A stretch of DNA of 64,000 nucleotides from Emydura subglobosa (Eukaryota; Chordata; Testudines; Chelidae). Shown piece by piece: positions 1 to 11,008 of the stretch (position 1 is its first letter; each line of letters starts with the position of its first letter). The notes below the pieces were generated by a model. The model was not told where the DNA came from and did no database searches. It worked only from the letters and a program-made list of their open reading frames with translations. The stretch is taken from NCBI GenBank assembly GCA_007922225.1, contig ML679956.1:74870095-74934094 (forward strand). Reading direction: 5' to 3'. Both the position numbers and the translations under genes were made by a program.

Positions 1-1200
1 ACGGCTCGCCCTGGTCCTTCCTCGCTTTGCCTTTTATTAATCGATTCAAACCAACGCCAAGCTTTGGCTCAGAGCTTGATTGAGTTTTATCTGTCCCACG
101 CCGTTACCTGTACTAGTCTTTGGGCAAAACCTGCCTGTTCACATTTGTTTGCAACTGGTTGATCTTGAGTTGGTGGCACTGGATTAGGAATGTCCCAGGA
201 CGAGGGAGGGTGAGTCGACAATAAAAGGAGTGGCCCTGGTGGTGTTTCGGGATGAATTAAGCTGAGCTGCATCGGCTGTTTCTCTTAACAATAAATAAAT
301 TAAAATAGCCTTTCCCCTTCCGTTGTTTCTGTGGCCTGTATGGGTCCTGGAGATATGAATCTACCTCTCATGTCTCTCCAGCTCATGGTGTGGTGGGGAT
401 TTGTGGAGTGACATTAACACTGCTCCAGTCCATGCTGTGCTTGCTCTGTGGATAGAGAGCTCTTTGGCCTCTGCGGCTGTCAGGTGATGCAGCAAAGATT
501 CAATGGTTTTAGCATTATGAGGTCTGGGCTGATCTGGAAAACGATACAGCTTCTATCCTGCAATCTCCTCCTGCAATTTCATCAGTTACTTCCACACACA
601 TGCTTGTGTTTAGCAAAAGCATCAGCACCGATGTTGTGTTGGCATTGCCAGAGGCTGGGGAAGTTAATTGCATAGAGCGGAGGAATAATCTTTCTCCTGT
701 GACAGTGCCACAGGACGGGAGGATGGTCCCATTGCTTCACCGGGGCTGTAGCTTCTCTCGAGTCAGGCGTTTGGTTTATGGACCGGATGGAAGGTCCCTC
801 GTGCCAGGACCACTGTGTTCCTGCCAAACTGAAAGACTAAACAAAAGCAGGAGACGGAGGCATACCAAGATCAGTGGCCAGAAAATGAACTCAGAAAAGT
901 CCAAACTAGAAACAGGACCCCCCAGCCCCTTTTTTCTTTTTAACGGTGGGTGTAATCATCCATTGGAACGGTTTATCAGATTATCCCTCACGTGGGTGTC
1001 TACTTGAAAGACACACGCGTTCAAACACAGGTTCTAGCTCCTGTGTTCGGTGCAGGAGCCTCTGTGTGAGGTTCTCTGGCCAGTAGTGTGCATGGGGTCA
1101 GGTTAGATGATTGCAAACTAAAATCTATGAGCCTGCAGAGTGACCGTGTGGAGGAGCCATTGTCTCCCAGAGGTTTTCCAGCATTGGCTGGATTCAGGCT
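1..1200. other. No gene recognised (upstream or intergenic)
   Basis: Unique-looking AT/GC-mixed sequence. The open frames on both strands are short, without recognisable domains and without flanking splice signals that would make a gene model. I see no clear repeat family here. Confidence 0.5.
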
Positions 1201-1210
1201 GAGCTGTAAG

Positions 1211-1288
1211 GGCCTGATCCTGCAAGGTGCTGAGAACTCCCACTGAAGCTAATGAGCGAGAATTCCCAACCTTGCAGGATCGGCCCCT
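1211..1288. repeat. Short hairpin (MITE-like) repeat
   Basis: The left arm GGCCTGATCCTGCAAGG is matched in inverted orientation by CCTTGCAGGATCGGCC at the right end, about 40 bases apart. Several other copies of this palindromic style (arms beginning GGSC) occur in the window. The family name is not known to me; a non-autonomous DNA element is the simplest reading. Confidence 0.6.
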
Positions 1289-2024
1289 TCCAGCCCAGTG
1301 GTGTTATTGGCTTAACACATGCCTGGTGCTGTGGGAGATGCAATAGCGACTCAGTTGGCTGGTGTCTTGGGGCTCATGCTGTTTGAGCATGGGAGAGCTG
1401 ATGAGCAAATGCATAGTGGAGTGGCAGCCCCAAGCGAGAGCACGAAAGCATCTGATATCAATAATGAGCAAATCTGCTGGAAAGCAAAGCTTAGGTCACC
1501 AGCAGGACACAGCTAAAATGCAGGTTGTCGTCGCTGATTCTAGGATTGATTAGAGTTGCCTGGTGGGGTTACTGATTTAACGTATGGGGCTACTGATTTA
1601 ACATAAGCAGAATTAATTAGTTAAACTTAAAACGCAGCCTCCAGCTTTGAGGGGAAGCTTGGTCCTCTGAGCTGGCCTGTCTTCCCTGCCTAGCACCTCC
1701 ACCAGTGATCTTTCCCTGGTGAATTCATCCATGATAACTGGCAATAAAACCGAGTGAATGCCTTGGAAAAAGGGAGGAGGCTATCAACATGTGGGTGTGT
1801 CAGAAAAGGAGGGAAACCAGCCGGGGAAGCAGTTAGGTGCGATCCCTCTGTCAAGCAATAGTTAGTCGCGGTCAAGGAATAAGCCTGCCTTGTCCTGGAT
1901 CATTGACTGTAGAAGAACTCATTGAGAAGTGAAGGCCTTTTCCAGTGAGAACTGAAGGGTGCTTTGTGCACCAGAGGATAAGCTAATGATGGTGCAACAG
2001 CACACTAGGAAATGTGGTTCTCGC

Positions 2025-2130
2025 ATGGGACTGGAAATCAGGACTCTTGGGTTCTCTCCATAGCTCTCCTGCTGACTTGCTAGGTGACCTTGGGCAGGTC
2101 CCCTAACTTCTTGGAGTCAGTCTTTTTTTT
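2025..2130 (+). repeat. MIR-like CORE-SINE fragment
   Basis: It has the tRNA-derived SINE signature: 'gctgacttgctaggtgacc' then 'ttgggcaggtcccctaactt', matching the MIR core ('tgtgaccttgggcaagtc'). It is truncated into a T-rich run. This is an ancient tetrapod SINE relic. Confidence 0.65.
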
Positions 2131-3789
2131 TTTTTTAATCTGGAAGGAAAAAGAGATTAGTGCAGTATTGGGCCTTTCTGGTGTATTTGGGCTCTGTTTG
2201 TTTTAAACAGGGAACTCAGTGTTGTTCAATGGAATTGACCCTGCAAAGCAGGGAAATCGGCATAAGAGATGGGATTTTTAAGGGCCTAGGAGAACATCTG
2301 ACGGGTGTTTTGTGCCTTAGAGTGCTCTGTGGGAGAAGCGTGATAGTAATGCATGTGTGCGTCATTATCATTGCTGCCTTTTCTATTTCCTCATCCAACC
2401 CTGCTCTTTGTTCAGTCACTACCTGCTCCCAGCCAGACCCTGATAGCTAATTGTTTGTACTGAATCTGCCCAAACTGGATTGTATCTTCATCCCGTGCTG
2501 GGTCCCATTGTTAGCGCAGCACCATGTATACAGACAGCCCTGCACAAATAGTAACAGTGCAACTGACAGACCGCAGTTCCTACACACAGTATTGCCAACC
2601 ACACACATTCAAAAATTGCAAGCTGGACCTCCAAAAATCTTGAGGTTGTCTTTAAAAATCATGGGAATTAAAAAAAGTAAATATTTAGGGTTTTTTTATT
2701 TTTCTTCTTGTGTTTGAACCTTTAAAGTTCAGGTTTTCAAGCTTTTCTTTGCAACCGTAAGGGCTAGAAACTTATCTTTGTTTTTGGTCGAGTGGGAGAA
2801 CGGAGGTGTGTGGTAGGCTTAAGGTCAAGTCACTCAAAGCTGGAAGAACTCTGGGGAGGCTGGAGAGAAGGTGGAGCAAGGCAGCACTTGAGATGGCAGC
2901 CGCTGTGGAAGTCGGCTTACATAGGGATCACTTGCTTGTTAGTTTCATCCTCACTCAATAGGAGGTTGGCTCATAAACGGGTTTTACGCAGGTACATTCA
3001 AACCACCAAGCATTCCAAGTGTTTCCCTGGCAAGCAGTCTACATTCTAGATTCTCCTAATGGGAGAATGAGCGAATTCCTGTTTTAGTAATGACACAGCG
3101 CCACACACATGTACAGCACTGTCTAAGTAACGATTCTTTAAAAAAAAAAAAAACCACCCTTGCAATTTATCATCATAGAAAGATCCACAGATCTCCCCGT
3201 GGGACTGCAGCCGGCTTGCAGCTTTGTGGGTAGAATCAGGCACTGTCAGTGAGCCTGGTCGCTAAAGAGCCTGCCCCTCTGCTTCTGCCTTCCTAGCTGC
3301 AGGGGGTAGATCATGGATGCCGCCCGGGCCCTCTCCCTGACCCCCTATATGGCATTGGGATTTTTCTTTAAATCTACCCCATATTTTCCAAACAATTTCT
3401 TAGTGCAGTTGGGCTTGGATTGTTGCTGGTTTCTGGGGGATTTAATCGGACTCGTGTATTTTGCTTCCATCAATAAGGAAGCTTCGTGTATTTTGCTTCC
3501 GTCAACAAGCTGCTTCAAGCTTCCTGCATCTCTTCCCTTCCTGTTCCATGTCTGAGGCCACTAACGAGAAACAGGCAAGAAAAGCTTTGCTTCTCTCCAC
3601 TTATGGAGGGCGCTATCCCACCATGTGGGCATCCCCCAGGTCTCTTTTGTATGGGTCAGATTGGAGTGAAGCAGAATGTGGAATGGTCTGGCCTGCCCTC
3701 GTCCCCACCTTCTGGGAACAGGAACTTGCCTTCATGCTGGAGCTGCTCAAGAGATGATTTTTGTTCCCACCAAAAATGTGGATGAAAAA
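2131..3789. other. No gene recognised
   Basis: Mixed-composition sequence with a poly-A run near 3139 and short open frames lacking domains. Nothing supports an exon or an identifiable element. Confidence 0.4.
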
Positions 3790-3990
3790 GTTAGAGTCAC
3801 AGAGTTTAAGGCCAGAAGGGACCTCCAGATTTTCTAGTCTGACCAGCCAGATCTCACAGGCCACCAGTGCCACCCAGCACCCGCACACTGAACCCAACAA
3901 CCGAAATTAGAGCAAAGTCTTACAACCCACAGGAGGCCGTTACATGCCACAGACAGAGAACAGGAAGGACCGCGATGTGCCAATGCCCCA
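3790..3990 (-). repeat. CR1 LINE 3'-tail relic
   Basis: 'ttaaggccagaagggacctc' followed by 'tctagtctgacc' is the reverse complement of the CR1-type 3' end. The rest is degraded. This fits the common sauropsid CR1 tail families. Confidence 0.6.
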
Positions 3991-4079
3991 GGCTCCCACA
4001 GTGGCAGGGGAATCATTAAATGAGATGTGCCCAGATGATCCTGGCAGGCGACCCGCACCTACAGCTGCAGACGTTTTCA

Positions 4080-4215
4080 TTGAAAGCCTGACAATTTTTC
4101 TGTCCAAAAATGAACATTTTTCAGGATTTTGTTTTTTCAGCCTCCCCGGCCCCCCAGATTCCCACTGAAATGTCTGTTTTCACCAAAAGGCCATTTCTTT
4201 TGTACCCCACCCCCA
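4080..4215. repeat. AT-rich 'aaaattttc' dispersed repeat
   Basis: It contains short runs such as 'tttttctgtccaaaaatg' and 'acatttttcagg'. The texture resembles the larger copies at 20395-21200, 32220-32400 and 32950-33330. No family name recognised. Confidence 0.35.
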
Positions 4216-4689
4216 CTCCCACCAAAACAAACCTGAAATGAAATGGATAGGAACTGGACAGGGGGTTGCGTTCTCTTCCCAGCTCTTCGACTGAACTGCA
4301 GCATAATCATGGGCTGTTTCCCCTCCCCCACCCCTTTACCTGCCCTTCCTATTTCTATAATGCTGTTTGGGGCAAGGGCTGTGTCTTATGATGTGCTTTG
4401 CAGAGCACCTACCTGTGACATTTCCCTGGTGCAATCTGGACTGGTGAATTGCTGTGCCACCCTAATCCCCCACTTCTGGAACCTATTTTACTCTGCTCTG
4501 CTGTGAGAACCTGCTGGGCTGTTCACGCATGTAAGTAGCTCCCAACTAAGTGAGTGAGTGCTTCTAGCCAGCCAGTCTTTGGATTATACAACAGAATGAA
4601 GCTAGCAAATACATCCAGTCCCTAGGAACCTCCGTCTTACAATGTTCATTTGTGCCCACGGAACAATGTAAACTCATATAAGTTTGTCA

Positions 4690-5511
4690 ATTCAACAAAG
4701 AAATTGATATGCACCAGCCTTGTTATTCCAAGTGGAGTCTCCAACACACTTCAGACCAAACACAGCTTTAGGTAAAACAAACAAACAAACAAATTCATTA
4801 ATTACAGAAGGATTTCAAGTGATTATAAGTCAAAGGATAACAAGTGAGATTTGGTCAAGAGAAACAAAAGCAAAACACATTTTAAACTAAGCGTAAAACT
4901 TTCAGCAACCTTACAAACGTAGGTGATTCTCACCACAGGCTGGCTGGTTTCCCTTCAGCCAGGCTTTCCCTTCTGATCAGTACTTTCGCTGCTTGGTGGT
5001 GTCTGTGGATGGAGGTGGAAGAGAGAGAGTATGGCAAATGGTTCCCCTTTTTTATTACTCCTTCACCCACCACAGGGTCAGGTGACAAACAATGTCCTTG
5101 TATGGACTCATTCATGTCCTGAGTCAGTGAGCATTTCATGGGTCCAAACCGACCAAGGAAAGGGAGGTATTTAATTCAAGAGTCCAACTGAACCTTTGTT
5201 GATGCCCAGGCCAGTCCTTTGTTCCTGTAATTCTGAGTTGGATTTGTCCTATACATGCCTTGATGAGGTGTGAACTGCCCCTCTGCTCCTAGAGCGTTTA
5301 GCCTGGTCATTTTTCAAGCCATGAGGACACATCTTTGAGAATATTACATAGTGAAGCCGCACAACTATACACATGAAATTGCAACCAACATACTACTATA
5401 ACAATAATGATCAGTACATCACGAGCATTCCAAAGACATATAACATGGCATGATTTGCCTTAGAAAATATACAATTACACTATAAAGGTGAACCTGGGGG
5501 TGCAGGGCATC
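4690..5511 (-). repeat. Probable 3' LTR of the Gmr1-like element
   Basis: Read on the minus strand, this block starts TGTGATGCCCTGCACC directly after a purine-rich AAGGAGACAGG that could be the polypurine tract, and it follows the truncated RNase H region. A second block of similar texture lies at 41590-42690. The inner boundary near 5511 is fairly well supported. The outer end near 4690 is a guess because no flanking duplication was identified. Confidence 0.4.
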
Positions 5512-5559
5512 ACACCTGTCTCCTTACAAAGCTGCAGGAGGATTAGCCACTGGCTGTGT

Positions 5560-6924
5560 CTTTGGTTTTATTTAGCCAGATCAATGGGGAATGGTCAGTT
5601 AAGTTGAACAGGTAGGGTCTCAATTGTTTAACTGCTTCCTCTATGCCGTAACATTCCTTTTCTATGACCAAATAGTTCTGTTCAGGTGGGGTCAGTTTTT
5701 TTGCTTAAGAAAGCAATTGGGTGGGTTTTTTTTTTTTTTTTAATGTTTCCTTGTCCGTATCAACGCGGCGCCCAATCCGGTATCTGATGCGTCTGTGCAC
5801 AGTTCAAACATCTTGTCAAAGCTGGGGCTAGCTAGGATAGGCCCTTCAGATAAGGTTTTTTTCACCTTATCAAATGCATCCTGGCATGTCTCTGTCCGGT
5901 CAGCTCTGTTTGGCTTATTTTTTTTTACGTAGATCTGTGATTGGAAATACAATATCACTGAACCCACTCACAAACCTTCTGTAATAATTAGCCAGACCTA
6001 TGAAAGATTGAACCTGCTTCTTAGTTTGGGGTGCAGGCCATTTTACAATAGCTTCCACTTTCAAAGGGTCAGAGGAGATTTGCCCTCCCTCCCCCCACAC
6101 AGCGTCCCAAGTCCTTTGGCTGCTCCAATTTTACACGTAGAGGCTTTTAAGGTTAAGCCTGCCTCCTTGAGCTTTGCCAGCACAGTTCCCAAGTGTTCTT
6201 TGTGGTCAGCCCAAGTATTGCTGAATACAGCAATGTCATCCACGTATGCCTTTGCAAAGATCTGCAAACCATTCAGTACCTGGTTGACTAATCTCTGAAA
6301 ACTCACTCCTGTATTGATTAAACCGAAGGGTAACACTGAGATTTCATAAATCCCCGTATCGGTAATGAAAGCAGTTTTCTTTTGAGCATCTGCATCTAGG
6401 GCGATTTGCCATTACCCCCCAGTCGAATCAAAAGAGCTGAGATATTTAGCTCTGCTTGAAGTATCCAGCATGTCTTCGATCCTAGACATGGGGTATGCAT
6501 CTAGTACTGTAACAGCATTGAGTTTCCTGTAATCAACACAAAACTTTACAGTGTTGTCCTTTTTGGGGACCAGGACCACAGGTGATGCCCATGTACTTTC
6601 AGACTCTTTGATCACCTCTAGGTCTAACATATTTTGCCCTTCTGCCTTAATTTGATCTTGTACCTTCCTAGTGGCCCGGTAGGGTCTGCTGGGAGAGGGT
6701 TGCGGTCCATTTGTGATAACGTTATGGCTCAGCAGGGGCGTCTTCACTGGCTTCTTAGAGAACACGTCTTTCTGTTCCAGCAGCACTGACACCACTTCTG
6801 CCCTTTCACCTGGTGTTAAATTACTGCAGGTGGCAATATCCTCTCGGGTTGAGTCACTCTGGCATTCTGCCATCAGATCAATGAGGCATGGTGCCTCAGT
6901 CTCCTCTTCTGCACAACAGGTCAT
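5560..6924 (-). pseudogene. Reverse transcriptase-RNase H pseudogene of the Gmr1-like element
   Basis: This is broken into several minus-strand frames. From 6924 there is a pre-RT linker, then the RT fingers (VVLVPKKDNTVKFCVDYRKL) and the palm strand ending SSFDSTGG, where Asp is the first catalytic aspartate. The frame breaks, then resumes at about 6336 with LPFGLINTGVSFQRLVNQVL and the YVDD catalytic box near 6240. Next come the thumb/connection (SFIGLANYYRRFVSGF, about 6000) and an RNase H start (FELCTDASDTGLGAAL, about 5800), with further RNase H-like sequence to about 5560. It polymerised element cDNA when intact. The RNase H appears truncated before its last catalytic residues. Assignment to Ty3-type pol is firm; the family name rests on domain order. 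Confidence 0.85.
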
Positions 6925-6959
6925 GTTACCATGGCCTCCCTGCTGTGATAAGCCGTAAG

Positions 6960-7160
6960 CCTATTTACATACAGCTGTTGGGGGACAGTGTCATCCTGAG
7001 GTTTTTTAATACAGTATGTGTCCTTAGATACCACCTCTGTCACCTCATAAGGCCCTTCCCATGTACTTTGCATCTTTCATTTTCTTACAGGGTTTAATAC
7101 CAAGTCCCCCATTACAAAAGAGCATTTACAAACATTTTTGTCATACCACACCTTATCTCA
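6960..7160 (-). pseudogene. Integrase C-terminal (GPY-type) remnant
   Basis: Across frame breaks, the minus-strand translation gives a GDLVL strand (near 7110), a W-GPYEV segment (near 7050) and a short tail ending in a Leu-Tyr-Val-Asn-Arg-Leu motif (near 6960). This is the small beta-barrel DNA-binding domain found at the end of Ty3-type integrases. It runs straight into the RT leader at 6924, which shows that integrase precedes RT in this element. Confidence 0.65.
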
Positions 7161-7219
7161 GTGTCTCCCTTCCAGGAGTCTCTGATGAGATCTAGACCCC
7201 CCACCTTCCCCACTTTCCT

Positions 7220-7908
7220 CCCATATAAAAGATCAAAAGACAATACCAAACTGGGAGGGGTTGCAAGTGCTTTGGAGACTAGGATTATAATTCAGAATGA
7301 ACTGCGCAACCTGAAGAATTGGTCTGAGCTAAATAGGATGAAATTCAATAAGGACAAATGCAAAGTTCTCCACTTAGGAAGGAACAATCAGTTGCACACG
7401 TACAAAATGGGAAGTGACTGCCTAGGAAGGAGCACTGCGGAAAGGGATCTGGGGGTCATAGCGGACCACAAGCTAAATATGAGTCAACAATGTAATGCTG
7501 TTGCAAAAAAGCGAACATGATTCTGAGATGTATTAGCAGGAGTGTTGTAAGTAAGACACGAGTAGTAATTCTTCTGCTCTACTCCGTGCTGATTAGACCT
7601 CAACTGGAGTATTGTGTCCAGTGCTGGGTGCCACATTTCAGGAAAGATGTGGACAAATTGGAGAAAGTCCAGAGAAGAGCAACAAAAATGACTAAAGGTC
7701 TAGAAACCATGACCTATGAGGCAAGACTGAAAGAACTGGATTTGTTTGGTCTGGAGAAGAGAAGCCTGAGAGGGGACATGATCACAGCTTTCAAATACAT
7801 AAAAGGTTGTTACCAGGAGGAGGGAGAAAAATTTTTCTTCTTAACCTCTGAGGACAGGACAAGAAGCACTGGGCTTAAATTGCAGCAAGGGCAGTTTAGA
7901 CAAAACCT
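7220..7908 (+). pseudogene. CR1 LINE ORF2 C-terminal fragment inserted in the Gmr1-like element
   Basis: The plus-strand frame reads DNTKLGGVASALE, then MKFNKDKCKVLHLGRNNQLH and ERDLGVIADHKLNMS (about 7225-7515). It shifts one frame and continues with SVLIRPQLEYCVQCW and the RSLRGDMITAFKYIKG segment, ending near RTRSTGLKLQQG. These are the C-terminal end of the CR1 reverse transcriptase and its following tail domain. It is 5'-truncated, as usual for LINEs, but it also lacks the CR1 3' UTR and terminal repeat, which is unusual. Minus-strand integrase sequence flanks it on both sides. Confidence 0.85.
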
Positions 7909-8440
7909 CCTTGGAAAACCCACTCTACTAAAAGTAGTGAGGAGGGCTCTTGCCACAGTTTCTGCCTCAATATTAGACAGAGCCACTGCCTTGGGATATC
8001 TCGTGACAAAATCCAGCACCACTAAAATACACATATTCCCCCTGCGTGTGGGACATGGCATAGAGTTTACAATGTCCATCGCTACCTTCACGAATGCCTC
8101 TTGTATTATGGCAAGCGATATAAGGGGACTTTCTGGGGCCCTACAGGTCTTTTCCTTTTTTGGCAGAGTTCACAAGACCTGCAATAGCTCCTTACGTCAT
8201 TCTGTATCCCCGGCCAGTAGAAGTTTTTCTTTAACTGGTCACAGGATATTTGTGCCCCCAGGTGTCCAGAAAGAGGGCAAATCATGTGCCAATAGCATTA
8301 GTTCCCCATGGTGCTAGACGGGCACAACCAATTGCTTATAGGGTTGCTCTGGGCTTTTGTTTTTTCCCACAGGGGCTTCCCTATATAACCTCCTATCCTC
8401 TTCAAAGAATCTCTCTCCATTTTCCCTTCCCGGGGTTCCC
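7909..8440 (-). pseudogene. Integrase zinc-binding and catalytic-core remnant
   Basis: On the minus strand, an H-L-G segment and FYWPGIQNDVRSYCRSCELC (about 8265-8175) form the His-Cys zinc-binding module. After a frame break, VAMDIVNSMPCPTRRGN and LVVLDFVTRYPKAVALS (about 8090-7990) give the first part of the DDE core; the Asp of MDIV is probably the first catalytic residue. The frame ends at a VGFP motif, exactly where the CR1 fragment abuts. The stretch that should hold the second Asp and the Glu is missing, so the integrase is dead. A leader before the zinc finger (EDRRLYREAPVG, another frame) extends to about 8440. Confidence 0.75.
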
Positions 8441-8485
8441 TCTGAGCTATGCTTCCTAATGTTCTCCAGAGAGGCATCTGCCCTT

Positions 8486-8600
8486 TGTTAAGGTTGCAAA
8501 GTTCAGCACTCAAAACTTAGGAAATGTCAGAATGTAAAGTTGCCAGTGCAACCTCAATTTAGCCCCTTGTGTGTATATGCATTATGATACTTTCTTTTTA
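8486..8600 (+). repeat. Unnamed dispersed repeat, copy 1
   Basis: It contains 'aaggttgcaaagttcagcac', 'aacttaggaaatgtcagaat' and 'atgcattatgatact'. The same ordered blocks recur at 26370-26530 in the same orientation and at 27600-27770 inverted. I cannot name the family. A SINE or the end of a larger element is possible. Confidence 0.6.
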
Positions 8601-8605
8601 GATCA

Positions 8606-9120
8606 TAGAATCATAGAAGATGAGGGTTGGAAGGGATCTCAGAAGGTCATCTAGTCCAACCCCCTGCTCAAAGCAGGGCCAACCCCAACTAAATCACCCC
8701 AGCCAGGGCTTTGTCAAACTGCACTTTAAAAACCTCTAAGGATGGAGATTCCACCACCTCCCTAGGTAACCCATTCCAGTGCTTCACCACCCTCCTACTG
8801 AAAAAGTTTTTCCTAATATCCAATCTAGACCTCTCCCACTGCAACTTGAGCCCATTGCTCCTTGTTCTGTCTTGGATAATGGCCATTGATGGACATTTCT
8901 CCCGTGAATTTCTCTCATTCTTTTTTTAACCCGACTATGCTTTTGGCTTTCACAACATCCCCTGGCAATGAGTTCCACAGGTTGACAGCAAGTGGTGTGA
9001 AGTACTTCCTTCTGTTTGTTTTAAACCTGCTGCCAATTCCTTAGGTGACCACTGGTTTGTGTGCTACGTGAAGGAGTAAATAGTACTTCCCTATTCCCTT
9101 TCTCCACACCATTCATGGTT
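8606..9120 (-). repeat. CR1 3' end and ORF2 C-terminal tail
   Basis: The minus-strand frame [20 protein letters not shown], followed by an [20 protein letters not shown] segment, is the classical end of CR1 ORF2. It is followed by the 3' UTR with 'ctagatgaccttctgagatc' and the terminal 'tctatgattctatgat' unit (reverse complement at 8602-8620). Sequence 8900-9120 adds a second, slightly overlapping tail-domain segment. Confidence 0.85.
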
Positions 9121-9296
9121 TTTCCTCTGCGTTTTTATTCTGAGCCCCCCTTGCTTTCTGTTCCTTCCCTGTTTATCCTCACAAGTTTCGTTAGCCCAGT
9201 GAGTACCATCCCATGCTCACAATCCCCCTACCGAAAGTGTTTAATTGCTCATAGCTGAGCCTGCTGCCTTCTTCATGCTGCAGAAACATCAGTTAC

Positions 9297-10450
9297 CTGG
9301 ATGCTACTGATAGGGCCCTTTCATAGCCTATGACAACCTCTTTTACTTTGCTCCTTAGCCATGGTGGCATGTTTGGTTCTCTTACTGTTTTTGTTGATTT
9401 GGAGCATACATTTATTTTGAGCCTCCTATTTTGGTGTTTTTAAAATTTCTGTGCAGCTTGCAGGCGTTTCACTCTTGTGACTATTCCTTTTCATTTCCAT
9501 TGATCTAGCTTCCTCATTTTTTATGTTGCTGCCCTTTTCTGAAGTTAAATGCTACTGTGGTGGGTTTCTTTGGTATTTTCCCTCCTACAAGGATGTGAAA
9601 TTGAATTACATGGTGGTCGCTATTACTGAGCAGTTCAGCTGCATTCACTTCTTGGACTAGATCCTGTGCTCCACTTAAGACGAAATCAAGAATTGCCTCT
9701 CTCCCTTGTGGGTTCCAGGACTAGCTGCTCCAAGAAACAGTCAATAATGGTGTCTAGAAATGGCATCTCTGCATCCCGTCCTGAGGTGACCTGTATCGGG
9801 TCAATTTGGGCATAGTTGAAACCCCCCATCATTATTGGGTTTTCTGTTTTTGTAGCCTCTCTAATCTCCCTGAGCTTTTCACAATAACCATCACCATCCT
9901 GGTCAGGTAGCTGGTAGTATATTCCTACTGCTAAACTCTTATTATTATATGGAATTTCTATCCATAAAGATTCTGTGGCACAGTTTGATTCCTTTAAGAT
10001 TTTTACTATATTTGACTCTATACTTTCTTTCACATATAGTGCCACTCCCCCACCAGCACGACCTACTCGCTCATTCCTCTATATTGTGTTCCTGTGTATT
10101 TTGTACCTGGGTATTACCTTATCCCACTGGTTATCATTGTTCCACCAAGTTTCTGTGATGCCTGCTATATCAATATCCTCATTTAATACCAGGTACTCAA
10201 GGGCACCCATCTTGGTATTTAGACTTTTTATATTTGTATACAAACATTTATAAATGAGTTGTCTGCTTTCGTGTGATGTACCTGAATGGGATTCTTTTTC
10301 GTTTGACTTTTTCTCTTCGGTTCCCACCTGTATTTTGTTAACTGCTATCCTCTCCTCTTTACTAGAGTATAGAGTATCTCCTTTAATAAATCCTCCTCTA
10401 AAGGATGTCTTTGTCCTAACCATGTGGTCCTTCACCCCATCAGCTTTCCC
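9297..10450 (-). pseudogene. CR1 ORF2 endonuclease domain (APE-type), decayed
   Basis: Frame 10435-10079 contains KCLYTNIKSLNTKMGALEYL and DIDIAGITETWWNNDNQWDK, the N-terminal half of an APE-like endonuclease (the Asn of YTN and the Glu of TETW are the usual metal-site residues). Frame 10045-9686 continues with MALYVKESIESNIVK, SLWIEIPYNNKSLAVGIYY and the PIMMGGFNYAQIDP region, where the usual GDFN reads GGFN, so a catalytic Asp appears lost. A further shifted segment with SNSDHHVIQFHILVG (about 9640-9590) holds the final Ser-Asp-His motif. When intact this domain nicked target DNA for target-primed reverse transcription. Confidence 0.8.
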
Positions 10451-10479
10451 CCAGCCTTAGTTTAAAAACTTTTTTACAA

Positions 10480-11008
10480 CCTTTTTAATTGTACACGTTA
10501 CATTTTGGTTTAAGTGGAGGCCATCCTTCCTATCTAGGCTTCTCCTTTCCCACAGGTTCCCCAGTTCCTAATAAACCTAAATCCCTTCTCCCAACACCAT
10601 CCTCTCACCCAAGCATTTTGACCTGTATTCTGCCTGTTACCTGGCCCTGCACATGGAATTGGAAGCATTTCAGAGACAGCTATTATGGAGGCCCTGGACT
10701 TTAATCTCCAGGACCTCTCCTCCTACCTGTCCCCGGGCCATTGGTACCTACATGTACCATGACCACTGGCTCCTTCCCAGCATTGCACATATGTCTATCA
10801 ATGTCTTGGCACCCAGCAGGCAATTCAGCGGTCGTTTCTACCCGTCATCACAAACCCAACTATCTACGTTTCTAATCATTGAATCCCCCATGACTATTCC
10901 TTGTCTCTTCCTAATAATGGGGGTCCCTTCCCCCGGAGGGGTATCGTCAGTGCGAGAGGGTACCATGACATCACCTGGAAGGAGGGGCTGTCAGACTGGG
11001 AGTAGGAC
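10480..11008 (-). pseudogene. CR1 ORF1 esterase-like region
   Basis: The minus-strand translation gives GTPIIRKRQGIVMGDSMIRN (about 10935-10875), whose GDS block is the nucleophile motif of the SGNH-esterase-like domain found in ORF1 of many CR1/L2-clade LINEs. Downstream pieces resemble the rest of that domain but are frame-broken. The homologous upstream part of ORF1 resumes at 11505, beyond the inserted hAT element. Confidence 0.6.

Larger units (their letters stand above)
4690..8470 (-). mobile_element. Ty3-type LTR retrotransposon, Gmr1-like (IN before RT), decayed
   Basis: Read 5' to 3' on the minus strand, the order is: integrase zinc-binding and core region (8440 to 7909), an inserted plus-strand CR1 fragment (7908 to 7220), integrase C-terminal region (about 7160 to 6960), reverse transcriptase (6924 to about 5990), RNase H (about 5970 to 5560), then a probable LTR. 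Ordinary Ty3/Gypsy elements place integrase after RNase H. The inverted order seen here is the hallmark of Gmr1-type elements of deuterostomes. Frameshifts, stops and the CR1 interruption make it non-functional. No gag, protease or 5' LTR is visible above 8470, where other repeats abut. Confidence 0.7.

Noticed and set aside
7810..8091. Minus-strand frame with integrase sequence considered as a domesticated integrase gene
   Set aside because: It ends in CR1 antisense sequence, has no exon structure, lacks the rest of the catalytic triad and sits inside a retroelement.
9686..10435. Endonuclease-like frames considered as a host DNA-repair nuclease
   Set aside because: Sequence order and flanks are those of CR1 ORF2, with a shifted frame and a lost catalytic Asp.
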